Shown: piece by piece, positions 1-7,235 of the stretch
How the letters are laid out: every line of letters begins with the position of its first letter
How positions within the stretch are numbered: the stretch's first letter is position 1
Origin: Bryobacterales bacterium
Lineage (GTDB): Bacteria; Acidobacteriota; Terriglobia; Bryobacterales; UBA6623
Direction: 5' to 3'
Assembly (NCBI GenBank): GCA_022824585.1
Contig: JAJDZN010000244.1
Coordinates: 1 to 34,312, forward strand
Length of the DNA stretch: 34,312 nt
Program-made: the position numbers and the translations under genes
The notes under the pieces: model-generated
Database searches by the model: none
Told to the model about the DNA's origin: nothing
What the model saw: only the letters and a program-made list of their open reading frames with translations

Positions 1-59
1 CACCCAAGGCGGTCCTTTTATTCGAAGTGCTTCAGTCCGTTTCGTTACCTCCTCGAACC

Positions 60-150
60 GCTCCGATTGCTACCGGCTGGAGCGACAGTTGCCGGACGGG
101 ATTCGCACCCGCTGGGAAACAGCGCCTTCCACGGCGCACGATGACACAGG
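60..150 (-). promoter_or_regulatory. Possible cobalamin-riboswitch-like RNA element (fragment)
   Basis: Read on the minus strand, this stretch carries GGGTGCGAATCCC (a 4-bp stem around a TGCGAAT T-loop), then GGCAACTGTCGC, then CAGCCGGTAGCAA. The order and wording resemble the GGTGCGAATCC, CGCAACTGT and AGCCGGGAGACC blocks of cobalamin riboswitches. The usual CCCGC run before ACTGT is shortened, and a clear GCCACTG...GGGAAGG arm is missing in its normal place. A regulated gene would lie left of position 1, outside the window. A tRNA T-arm-like fold is an alternative, but no matching acceptor strand (TTGCCGG) is found upstream. Confidence 0.3.
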
Positions 151-159
151 GGTTAATAA

Positions 160-237
160 TACGAGAAGAATACGTTGAACACGCCGAAATCGGATCTGGC
201 AACGGCTTGGAAACAGCAGAAGGAACTGGAGCAATGA
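160..237 (+). pseudogene. 3' remnant of a RelE/Gp49 (HigB-like) toxin gene
   Basis: In this frame the last 25 codons read YEKNTLNTPKSDL and continue to KQQKELEQ before TGA. This is like the C-terminal tail of DUF891/Gp49-type (HigB/RelE superfamily) toxins, where an aromatic residue and E/Q-K-K-T/S are followed by TPxxDxxxA and a basic tail. The frame is closed directly upstream by two TAA codons, so the rest of the toxin is missing. The TGA overlaps the ATG of the antitoxin (ATGA, 234-237), the usual arrangement for such toxin-antitoxin operons, which supports the assignment. The family call rests on a short tail and on the neighbour. Confidence 0.5.
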
Positions 238-806
238 GTGAAGAGAATCTCGGGTCGAGCATCGATGACTTCCTCAAGGAGGAGGGAACACGTGGGGACG
301 CACGATCGCAAGCGGTCAGGGAGGTCGTCGCTTGGGAGCTCGCCGAGGCGATGAAGACGAGGAAGATCTCCAAGGACAAGTGCGGATTCCGGTGAATGTG
401 AACACCTGATCCGAAGGATTGTGAACGCTCGTTCCGAGTTATTGTGAACACCTCGGAGCGAAGCGACGCTGCGGCCTTCAGGATGACAACTCGTTGGCGC
501 CTCCGTCAATTGGATCCCCGGCTGACCGGGAAGGTGTAGACATCATCATCTCGTCTTTCCTTGCTTGTGCTCTCACGACTGGGGAGGCAGGGACAGGGTC
601 GGCAGCCTGGCCTGCCTGTTCCATTTTTGGCCAGGCACAGCCCGGCGCGGCCTCGGGATGACGCTGCAGACAAGATGGCCGCGTTGCTCAAGGCGAGCCG
701 CTCGCAAGTGGACCAGCTGCTCGACCCGAGGAATGACATTACGCTGGATAGCCTGCAACGAGCGGCAGCTGTAGTCGGACGCCGGGTGAACATCGAACTA
801 GTCTAG
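234..806 (+). pseudogene. Xre-family antitoxin gene, split by an insertion
   Basis: The first part, from the ATG at 234 to 380, encodes MSEENLGSSIDDFLKEEG and ends in KISKDK. The second part, 675-806, encodes MAALLKASRSQVDQLLDP, then TLDSLQRAA and the terminal RRVNIELV. Joined, these give about 93 residues matching the small Xre/HTH antitoxins that begin with an SSxDDFLxEEG motif and end with a helix-turn-helix (SR..(L/V)DRLLDP) and a GRxxxIELV tail. A 294-bp interruption (one 6-bp target copy plus a 288-bp element) keeps the frame but brings in a TGA at 393-395, so the product is cut before the recognition helix. Removing the insertion and one GACAAG copy restores the family sequence exactly. 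An AGGAA sequence before the ATG could serve as ribosome binding site. The gene is very probably non-functional. Confidence 0.82.
381..668 (+). mobile_element. IS21-like end element without transposase (solo end or MITE-like remnant)
   Basis: The segment starts with TG and ends with CA, as IS21-family elements do, and is flanked by a perfect GACAAG duplication (375-380 and 669-674) inside the antitoxin codons. Its first 72 bases hold three imperfect 22-bp direct repeats (385-406, 407-428, 431-452) sharing a TTCCG...TGTGAAC core. Such multiple terminal repeats are typical of IS21 ends. No istA or istB coding sequence is present. The right end shows only a weak inverted match to the left. Inside are two copies of a GCGGCCT(T)C(A/G)GGATGAC motif (471-487, 647-662) and an 8-bp inverted repeat, GCCTGGCC/GGCCAGGC (605-612/629-636). 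It may be a deletion derivative mobilised in trans; the family call is from memory of IS21 termini. Confidence 0.6.
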
Positions 807-895
807 GTGGCCGTGGGCCACGTCTGCCCACATTGCCGCCGTGGTGGCCGCATCCCTTAAATGCGAATAGACATAGAACAAATTTAGTGATAGTG

Positions 896-915
896 TAGAA
901 TTCAAAAGCAAGGAG
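896..915 (+). promoter_or_regulatory. -10 box and ribosome binding site of the helicase gene
   Basis: TAGAAT at 896-901 lies in a locally AT-rich patch and is a good -10 candidate. No convincing -35 is seen. AAGGAG at 910-915 stands nine bases before the ATG at 925 and fixes that start. Confidence 0.5.
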
Positions 916-924
916 ATAGCAACA

Positions 925-3312
925 ATGCCTCCATCAATCAGCTCCGCGAGCCAGTCTGGACAAACGAACGGAACGATTGTTCGGCGGCAACCGAGCCCTT
1001 TGTCCCCGCGTGACAGCTCGCTCGCTGGAGTGATCGCGCGCTTCGAAGCCCTGCACCGCGAATCCAGCACGCCAATTGCAGCCATCCGTACTCAGCCGGC
1101 GCGGGGTGCGCGCTTCGCAGAGATTCCGGACACGACTGACCCGCGCATCCGAGCGGCGCTCGCCAGCAAGGGGATCGAGCAGTTGTACGTCCACCAAGCG
1201 CAGAGCCTCGAGCAGATCTCAGCAGGGAAAAACGTCGCTGTGGTCACCCCAACCGCAAGCGGCAAGACCCTGTGCTACAACCTTCCGGTCTTGAACGCGC
1301 TGGCCGCCGATCCGGCCGCCTGTGCGCTGTACCTGTTTCCGACCAAGGCGCTGGCCGTGGACCAGCTTGAGGAGTTCAACGAGCTCGGAGACGCTCTCGG
1401 CTCGGACATCCGGGCCTATACGTATGATGGCGACACGCCCTCCGACGCCCGGCGGGCGATCCGCAGGCGCGCCAACGTGGTTCTCAGCAACCCGGACATG
1501 CTGCATGCCGGGATGCTGCCACACCACACGCGCTGGGCGCGCTTCTTCGAACACCTTCGCTACATCGTGATCGACGAGCTGCACGCCTATCGCGGAGTGT
1601 TCGGGAGCCACCTCGCCAACGTGCTGCGCCGCCTAAAGCGGATCGCCGCGTTCTACGGCTCCGAGCCGCAGTTCGTGTGCTGCTCGGCCACCATTGCCAA
1701 CCCCAAGGAGCTGGCGGAGAACCTCACCGAAGAAGACTTCCAGCTCATTGACGACAACGGGGCGCCCAGCGGCGAGAAACACTTCGTCTTCTACAACCCG
1801 CCGGTAGTCAATGCCCAGCTGGGCATCCGCCGCAGCTACATCAACGAGGCCCGCCGCATGGCGGAGATCTTCCTCGAGCGCGGGCGCCAGACGCTCGTCT
1901 TCGCGAACAACCGCCTCGCGACCGAAGTGCTCACGCGCTATCTCAAGGAAGCGCTCGGCCGGCGGCCCGGGGTGCCCGCCCAGGTCCGGGGCTACCGCGG
2001 CGGCTACCTGCCCCGAGAGCGCCGGGAGATCGAGCGCGAGCTGCGCGAGGGTCAAATCCTCGGCGTCGTCGCCACCAACGCGTTGGAACTCGGCATCGAC
2101 GTTGGGTCGTTGGACGCGGTTGTCCTGGCGGGCTATCCCGGCGCGATCTCGTCCACCTGGCAGCGGGCCGGCAGGGCGGGACGCCGCAATGACGCCTCAA
2201 TCGCGGTGCTGGTCGCCTCGTCCGCCCCTCTGGATCAATACGTCGTCGAACATCCCGAGTACTTCTTCGACGCATCGCCCGAACACGCCCACGTCAATCC
2301 CGACAATCTCGAGATCCTCGTGAGCCACCTCAAGTGCGCTGCCTTCGAGCTGCCCGTGCAGGTCGGCGAGAAGTTCGGCCCGCACGACACCGCTGACCTG
2401 TGCCGCTTCCTCGAAGAGACCGGCGTGCTCCATCGGGCCGGTGACGCCTGGCACTGGACATCGGAAGCCTACCCGGCCGATGCCATCAGCTTGCGCAAGA
2501 TTACCAGCGACAACTTTGTCGTTGTCGACGACAGCGACGATTCCAAGGTCATCGGGGAGGTCTCCTTCCCGGCAGCGCTGACGAGCCTTCACGAGAAGGC
2601 CATCTATATCCACGAGGGTCGCCTGTACCATGTCGAGCGCTTCGAATACGACGAGCGCAAGGCCTACGTCAAGCAGGTCGAGTGCGGCTACTACACAGAT
2701 GCCATCGAACACGTGCAGGTCGAGCCGCTAGAAGGCTTCGACGACGACAGCCTGGGACCCGCAGTGGCCAGCCACGGCGAAGTCCGGATCACGCGCCGGG
2801 TGGTCGGCTTCAAGAAGATTCGCTTCCACACGAACGAGAACGTCGGCGATGGCAAGCTGTCGATGCCCGAGCAAGAGATGCACACGACGGCATTCTGGCT
2901 GCACTTCCCGATGGAATTCCTGGCTTCCCTGCCCTACTCGACGACCGAGAAGCGCGACGGGCTGATCGGACTCGGCAACGTCCTGCGGACCGTTGGTGCG
3001 CTCGTGATGATGTGCGATGCCCGCGACCTCGGAGTGTCCAGCCTGAACTCCCAATCCGGCCCGGACCAGCTGCTGGACCCGGAGGTTTACCTATACGACA
3101 ACTTCCCAGGCGGGATCGGACAGAGCGAACCGCTGTTCAGGCTGCGCGGATCGATCAGCGCCAAGGCTCGCGAGCTCCTCGAATCTTGCCCGTGCGCCAC
3201 GGGATGCCCCAGTTGCGTCGGCGCTCCGGGAGAGGTTGGGACGAAATCCAAAGAGGTCGCGCTCCGGCTTGCGAGCACCCTGGTTTCCGACCAGAGCAGC
3301 CTCGCGGCGTGA
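925..3312 (+). CDS. mrfA: MrfA/YprA-type superfamily 2 DNA helicase with C-terminal MZB domain
   Basis: This 795-residue helicase has Walker A TPTASGKT (108-115), the DEAH-box variant DELH (217-220), motif III SAT (254-256) and motif VI QRAGRAGR (413-420). The C-terminal DUF1998/MZB zinc site has four cysteines in CPCATGCPSC (C755, C757, C761, C764). This architecture and length match Bacillus subtilis MrfA (YprA), a 3'-5' helicase that acts with the exonuclease MrfB in a UvrA-independent pathway removing mitomycin C adducts. Here the mrfB-like gene follows after 20 bases, so the two very likely form an operon. The start is set by AAGGAG and an AT-rich promoter. Hrq1/RecQ4-like helicases share the fold, but the neighbour favours MrfA. 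The biochemical role in this organism is inferred from homology. Confidence 0.9.
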   Translation: MPPSISSASQSGQTNGTIVRRQPSPLSPRDSSLAGVIARFEALHRESSTPIAAIRTQPARGARFAEIPDTTDPRIRAALASKGIEQLYVHQAQSLEQISAGKNVAVVTPTASGKTLCYNLPVLNALAADPAACALYLFPTKALAVDQLEEFNELGDALGSDIRAYTYDGDTPSDARRAIRRRANVVLSNPDMLHAGMLPHHTRWARFFEHLRYIVIDELHAYRGVFGSHLANVLRRLKRIAAFYGSEPQFVCCSATIANPKELAENLTEEDFQLIDDNGAPSGEKHFVFYNPPVVNAQLGIRRSYINEARRMAEIFLERGRQTLVFANNRLATEVLTRYLKEALGRRPGVPAQVRGYRGGYLPRERREIERELREGQILGVVATNALELGIDVGSLDAVVLAGYPGAISSTWQRAGRAGRRNDASIAVLVASSAPLDQYVVEHPEYFFDASPEHAHVNPDNLEILVSHLKCAAFELPVQVGEKFGPHDTADLCRFLEETGVLHRAGDAWHWTSEAYPADAISLRKITSDNFVVVDDSDDSKVIGEVSFPAALTSLHEKAIYIHEGRLYHVERFEYDERKAYVKQVECGYYTDAIEHVQVEPLEGFDDDSLGPAVASHGEVRITRRVVGFKKIRFHTNENVGDGKLSMPEQEMHTTAFWLHFPMEFLASLPYSTTEKRDGLIGLGNVLRTVGALVMMCDARDLGVSSLNSQSGPDQLLDPEVYLYDNFPGGIGQSEPLFRLRGSISAKARELLESCPCATGCPSCVGAPGEVGTKSKEVALRLASTLVSDQSSLAA

Positions 3313-3332
3313 AGCAGCCGAGGCGACGCACC

Positions 3333-4616
3333 ATGCAGCGCATTACCCAAAGCGACATCAACGCCCTGCGGCGACGGATACAGCTACAGGATCAGCGCCC
3401 AGCTAGCAGCCCGCCAGCGGCGCACAGCGCGGGGCAAGGGTCAACGGTCTCGGCGCTCAACCGAGAGATCGAGGGGACGGAACAAGTCACATCGCTAGGA
3501 AGATTCTTGCTGCAAGAGCATTTCTACCCCAACGAGCGGTCTCACGGCAGCGTGCAGATCGGTTGCCTGCAGAACTTGCCATGCGATGCCATGCACGACA
3601 TCGGCGGCGAGCAGATGCGCACGACGGACGCCAAGCGCTGGGTGTTCCTAGATACCGAAACCACCGGCCTGGCCGGGGGCACTGGCACGTCCGCATTCTT
3701 GGTCGGCATTGGAATGATCGAGGACAGCGGCTTCCGCGTGCAGTTGTATTTCATGCGCGACTTTGACGAAGAGCACGCCATGCTGGATGCTCTGGCCCAG
3801 ACCCTGGCCCAGTACGACACCGTCATCACCTTCAACGGCAAGACATTCGACGTGCCCTTGCTTGAGACTCGCTACCGCCTCAAGCGCCTGCGCAATCCGT
3901 TCCGGAGCATGGACCACGTGGATCTGCTGCATCCCGCCAGGCGGCTCTGGAAGGAGCGTCTCGGCAGCTGCCGCTTGACGAACCTAGAGTCCCATGTGCT
4001 AGGTGTCGAACGGCAGGGCGATATCCCAGGAGCGCTGATCCCACAGTGCTATTTCGACTACCTGCGCAGCGGTGACGCCAGCAAGCTGGCCGCCGTGTTT
4101 CACCACAACGTGCTCGACATCGTCTCGCTCGCCTGCATCAACTCGGTCCTGCTGACCGTGCTGGCCGCGCCGGACCGGGCCGGCCTGCGCCACGGCCAAG
4201 ACATCCGCGGCTTGGCTCGCTGGCTGAGCAAGCTTGGCAAGGAAGGCCAAGCCCTGGCGCTGTACCGCACGGCGATCCGCAGCGGGCTGCCCCGGCGAGA
4301 CCTCTTCGCGGCACTTTGGGAAACGGCCCAGATCGAGCGCCGGGCCGGCCGCCACGATGAGCAAGTCCAGCTACTGCGCGATCTGGCGCGCGTGAGCGCC
4401 TTGCACAGGGCTGCCGCCTTCGTGGAGCTGGCCAAGCACTACGAGCACCGCCTCAAAGACTACTCACTCGCCCTGAAGATGACCCGCAACGCCCAGCGCC
4501 ACGCTCCGTCCGAGGAACTTTGCCACCGGGAACGCAGGATCCTTCGCAAGCTCAGCGCGGCCGCCAAAGATGGCGAGGCAGGGGCTGCAGGGTCTAGGGG
4601 CGGTTCACTGGGCTAG
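3333..4616 (+). CDS. mrfB: MrfB/YprB-type DEDDh exonuclease with TPR-like C-terminus
   Basis: This 427-residue protein has a ribonuclease-H-like exonuclease core. Exo I is FLDTETTG (D107, E109), Exo II contains FNGKTFDVP (D173), and the final motif is HHNVLDIVSL (H258, D262), giving the DEDDh set that binds two metal ions. Residues from about 280 to 400 form helical repeats rich in A, L and R, as in the TPR tail of B. subtilis MrfB. The frame is open upstream as far as 2682, but that part runs antisense-like across mrfA. The ATG at 3333, 20 bases after the mrfA stop, gives the expected length. It probably degrades the strand opened by MrfA during repair of mitomycin-type adducts. Its last 12 bases overlap the end of dnaG on the other strand. 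Confidence 0.88.
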   Translation: MQRITQSDINALRRRIQLQDQRPASSPPAAHSAGQGSTVSALNREIEGTEQVTSLGRFLLQEHFYPNERSHGSVQIGCLQNLPCDAMHDIGGEQMRTTDAKRWVFLDTETTGLAGGTGTSAFLVGIGMIEDSGFRVQLYFMRDFDEEHAMLDALAQTLAQYDTVITFNGKTFDVPLLETRYRLKRLRNPFRSMDHVDLLHPARRLWKERLGSCRLTNLESHVLGVERQGDIPGALIPQCYFDYLRSGDASKLAAVFHHNVLDIVSLACINSVLLTVLAAPDRAGLRHGQDIRGLARWLSKLGKEGQALALYRTAIRSGLPRRDLFAALWETAQIERRAGRHDEQVQLLRDLARVSALHRAAAFVELAKHYEHRLKDYSLALKMTRNAQRHAPSEELCHRERRILRKLSAAAKDGEAGAAGSRGGSLG

Positions 4617-6347
4617 ACCGAGCTCCCGCTCCAAGCGGAGCTTGCGGTCCAGCAGCTTAGGCAAGTCGGCAGTACTTCCGCTGCGCCCGATGTGCCTCAG
4701 CAGATCTTGGTACTGGTCTTCCAGCGCCTGCCGCTGCAGAGCCGCAAGCAGGTCATCGCCATCGGCCAGCGTGGGTGTCGGGCGATCCCGGTCGAAGACC
4801 AAGCGCGCCAAACGCTCCCGATCCGCACCATCCAGACGGCCCTCGACGGCTTCGTAGCGAAACGGGCCGTCCGCTTTCTCGACCGCCCTGAGCGCTGACA
4901 AGATCTGACGGCTCGGCAGCCCTCCCTCGGCGATCTCGCAGGCCTTCTCCAAAAACTGCTGGCGCGCCCCCTCTTCGCTCACCAGCAGGACTACCAACAG
5001 CCGTTCGCTCGGAGAGAGGCCATCCACCTGAGCGACCGGCACGGCTTCGGTGCGAGAAGACGGCTTGGCAGCGCTGCGCAACTTAGCCAGCGCAAGGCTC
5101 TGCGGTAGCCCGATATGCTGCGCCAGATCCGTGACCGTGGTGGCTTGCTGCACTTCATCGGGGAGCAAAACGACCGATCGCAGCAAATGCTCGAACGCTT
5201 TTGTCCGACCATCGGAGGTCGACAGGTCGAACAGGGTCCGCGAGCGGTCGAGCAGCCAGTGAAAGTAAGCCGGCGCGTCTTCCAGCTGCTGGCGATAGCT
5301 CTCCCCTCCGTGTTCGCGACAGTACTCGTCGGGATCCAGTCCGCCAGGCAGTTCCAGCACGCGTACGTTCAGGCCGTCGCGCAGGAGCATTTCCACGGAG
5401 CGCTCGGCGGCCGCCTGGCCGGCAGAGTCGGAATCGAAGTTGACCACGACCGTGTCGCAATGGCGGCGGAGCATGCTGATCTGCCTCGATGTCAGGGCCG
5501 TTCCACAGGTTGCGACAGCGTTGCGGATGCCAGCCCTCCAGACGCCGATCACGTCCATGTAGCCTTCGACGAGGACCGCCAGATTGCTCTGGCGCATCGC
5601 TGTGCGCGCGCGGTGGATGTTGTACAGCACTGCGTTCTTGCGGTAAATCGGCGTCTCGGGCGAGTTCAGGTACTTGGGCTGGCGGTCGGCTTGGAGGCTG
5701 CGCCCGCCGTACCCGATGAGATTGCCGCCGTCGGAGTGGATGGGGAACATGAGCCGATCGCGAAAGCGCGCGTAGACGGACCTGTCCCGGTCGGACTGGC
5801 CCACCAAGCCGGACTCCAGCACGTGCGATCGCCTGAGATCCTTGCCCTTCAGATAGCTCATGAGCGCGTCGCCGGACGGGGCGTAGCCCAGCCCGAATTC
5901 CTCGATCTCTTCGGGGCCGAGGCCGCGCTGCCTGAGATACCGCATGGCTCCGGCGCCGCGCCTGGACTTGAGCTGCTCCGCCAAGAATCGCTGCGTGAAT
6001 TCGTGGACCTGTAGCAGGCCTTCGCGGGTGCGCGCCGCGGCATCGGCACCGGGACCGCCGCCCTTGCGCGGCATCTCCTTGCCCTGTTGCTGGGCCAGCA
6101 GCTTTAGGGCTTCGATGAAGCTCAGCCCCTGCAGCTCCATGAGGAAGCTGAACACATCGCCGCTCTTGCCACAGCCAAAGCACTTGTAGATTTGCAGCGC
6201 GCCGTGGACCGAAAACGAAGGGGTCTTCTCGGTATGGAACGGGCACAGCCCCAGATAGCGGTTCCCGGACTGCCGCTTCAGGCGCACGTGCGCCCCGACG
6301 ACACTAACTATGTCGGCGGCTGCCTTGACCTCCTGGGCGAAGTCCAT
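4605..6347 (-). CDS. dnaG: DNA primase DnaG
   Basis: This primase synthesises RNA primers for the replication fork. Numbered from the ATG at 6347 (580 residues), the N-terminal CHC2 zinc finger has C35, H38, C56 and C59 (CPFHTEKTPSF, then KCFGCGKSGDVFSF). The TOPRIM catalytic core follows with VLVEGYMDV (E261, D265), NFDSDSAG (D305, D307) and GGLDPDEY. The C-terminal region, about residues 420-580, would be the DnaB-interaction domain. The ATG start is preferred because many acidobacterial DnaG proteins begin MDF; an in-frame GTG at 6377 would add ten residues. Neither start has a strong ribosome binding site. The rpoD gene, often next to dnaG, is not adjacent here. The gene ends tail to tail with mrfB, overlapping by 12 bp. 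Confidence 0.96.
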   Translation of the reverse strand: MDFAQEVKAAADIVSVVGAHVRLKRQSGNRYLGLCPFHTEKTPSFSVHGALQIYKCFGCGKSGDVFSFLMELQGLSFIEALKLLAQQQGKEMPRKGGGPGADAAARTREGLLQVHEFTQRFLAEQLKSRRGAGAMRYLRQRGLGPEEIEEFGLGYAPSGDALMSYLKGKDLRRSHVLESGLVGQSDRDRSVYARFRDRLMFPIHSDGGNLIGYGGRSLQADRQPKYLNSPETPIYRKNAVLYNIHRARTAMRQSNLAVLVEGYMDVIGVWRAGIRNAVATCGTALTSRQISMLRRHCDTVVVNFDSDSAGQAAAERSVEMLLRDGLNVRVLELPGGLDPDEYCREHGGESYRQQLEDAPAYFHWLLDRSRTLFDLSTSDGRTKAFEHLLRSVVLLPDEVQQATTVTDLAQHIGLPQSLALAKLRSAAKPSSRTEAVPVAQVDGLSPSERLLVVLLVSEEGARQQFLEKACEIAEGGLPSRQILSALRAVEKADGPFRYEAVEGRLDGADRERLARLVFDRDRPTPTLADGDDLLAALQRQALEDQYQDLLRHIGRSGSTADLPKLLDRKLRLERELGLAQ

Positions 6348-6386
6348 GCTGCTGCGCGAGGCGCGGCCCGATGCCACGAAATGAGA

Positions 6387-7046
6387 CTAGTCGAGCACCT
6401 TGACGCGGATGTTCTTGTACATTACGACGCTGCCGGGATCGTGACCTTGCAGGGCGAACGTGCCAGTGTCCAGCTTGCGCAGGGGAAAGTTCTGGCCGCG
6501 ACCGCTCGAGAGCGGGCGCAGGCCATCCCAGTCGTCTGGCTGGACCCAGTTGGTTACCAGGTCGTCGTTGACGTAGATCTTGACGCTGTTGCCGCGCACG
6601 ACGATGTGCTCTGTGAACCATTCGTCGTCTTTCGCCAGCGGCACTAGGTTGTCGGAGACTCCGTACAGCCCGCCCGTCTTGCGAGGGTCCCGGTCGAACG
6701 TATTGTTGACTTGGACTTCGAAGCCCTTGTCCGGCCAGCCGGTCTCCTGGTAGGCGGTATGGAAGTAGATTCCGCCGTTGGAATTGTTCTTGGCGAGCAC
6801 GTCGACCTTGAGTTCGAAGTTGCGGAAGTTGGCACCGGCCACCTTGCCGTCATAGAACAGGTGAGCGCGGGGGCCTTGGGCAAGAATCACGCCGTCCTTG
6901 ATCTTGAATGTGTCGGGGTTTTCCGTGCTCAACTTCCAGCCGTCAAAGCTGGAGCCGTCCCAAAGGTCGACCCACCCGTCCTCATCGGCGAACGACGGGG
7001 ACGCGAGCAATGCGACAGCGCAAGCAACGTGAATCAGTACTCTCAT
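6387..7046 (-). CDS. Secreted DUF1080 (3-keto-disaccharide hydrolase-type) protein
   Basis: The product has 219 residues with a signal peptide (MRVLIHVACAVALLASPSFA, cleavage near 20). A single DUF1080 domain with a concanavalin-like jelly roll follows. Typical family motifs are WVDLWDGSSFDGW (25-37), GGIYFHT (91-97), KGFEVQVNN (107-115) and KTGGLYGV (123-130). The family is common in Planctomycetes, Verrucomicrobia and Acidobacteria, and some members hydrolyse 3-keto-glycosides. Export to the periplasm or outside is expected. The ATG at 7046 is chosen, with a GTG at 7049 as alternative. A TACAAT box sits only nine bases upstream, so the mRNA may lack a leader. The divergent neighbour is a PQQ dehydrogenase. 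The substrate cannot be read from the sequence. Confidence 0.85.
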   Translation of the reverse strand: MRVLIHVACAVALLASPSFADEDGWVDLWDGSSFDGWKLSTENPDTFKIKDGVILAQGPRAHLFYDGKVAGANFRNFELKVDVLAKNNSNGGIYFHTAYQETGWPDKGFEVQVNNTFDRDPRKTGGLYGVSDNLVPLAKDDEWFTEHIVVRGNSVKIYVNDDLVTNWVQPDDWDGLRPLSSGRGQNFPLRKLDTGTFALQGHDPGSVVMYKNIRVKVLD

Positions 7047-7055
7047 CACACGGTC

Positions 7056-7061
7056 ATTGTA
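7056..7061 (-). promoter_or_regulatory. -10 box (TACAAT) of the DUF1080 gene
   Basis: TACAAT on the minus strand ends nine bases before the ATG at 7046, so transcription would start at or next to the start codon. No ribosome binding site fits between, and no clear -35 is visible. Confidence 0.5.
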
Positions 7062-7235
7062 CTAGAGCACCCCATGCTCTCAGACGGGAGCAGGCCTCTT
7101 TCGGGATCGAGCTCATCCACCCTCGCGCATCCTGAGTCGCGCCTTCGCTGCGTCCAATGCAGGGTTCCGCGCCTGAGCCGGTCCGGCCGGTCCCTGCGGC
7201 GGGCCTTTCGCTGCTATATGATGTCGGGCAACACC

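Noticed and set aside
80-120. A tRNA gene suggested by a T-arm-like GGGTGCGAATCCC on the minus strand
   Set aside because: No anticodon arm or matching acceptor strand at the right distance.
32-509. Minus-strand open frames of 118-139 codons over the toxin-antitoxin remnant
   Set aside because: No recognisable domain, and they run across the antitoxin parts and the insertion, which explain the sequence better.
2682-3332. Extension of the exonuclease frame upstream into the helicase gene
   Set aside because: The extension is low-complexity, R- and P-rich, overlaps mrfA in another phase, and the family N-terminus begins at 3333.
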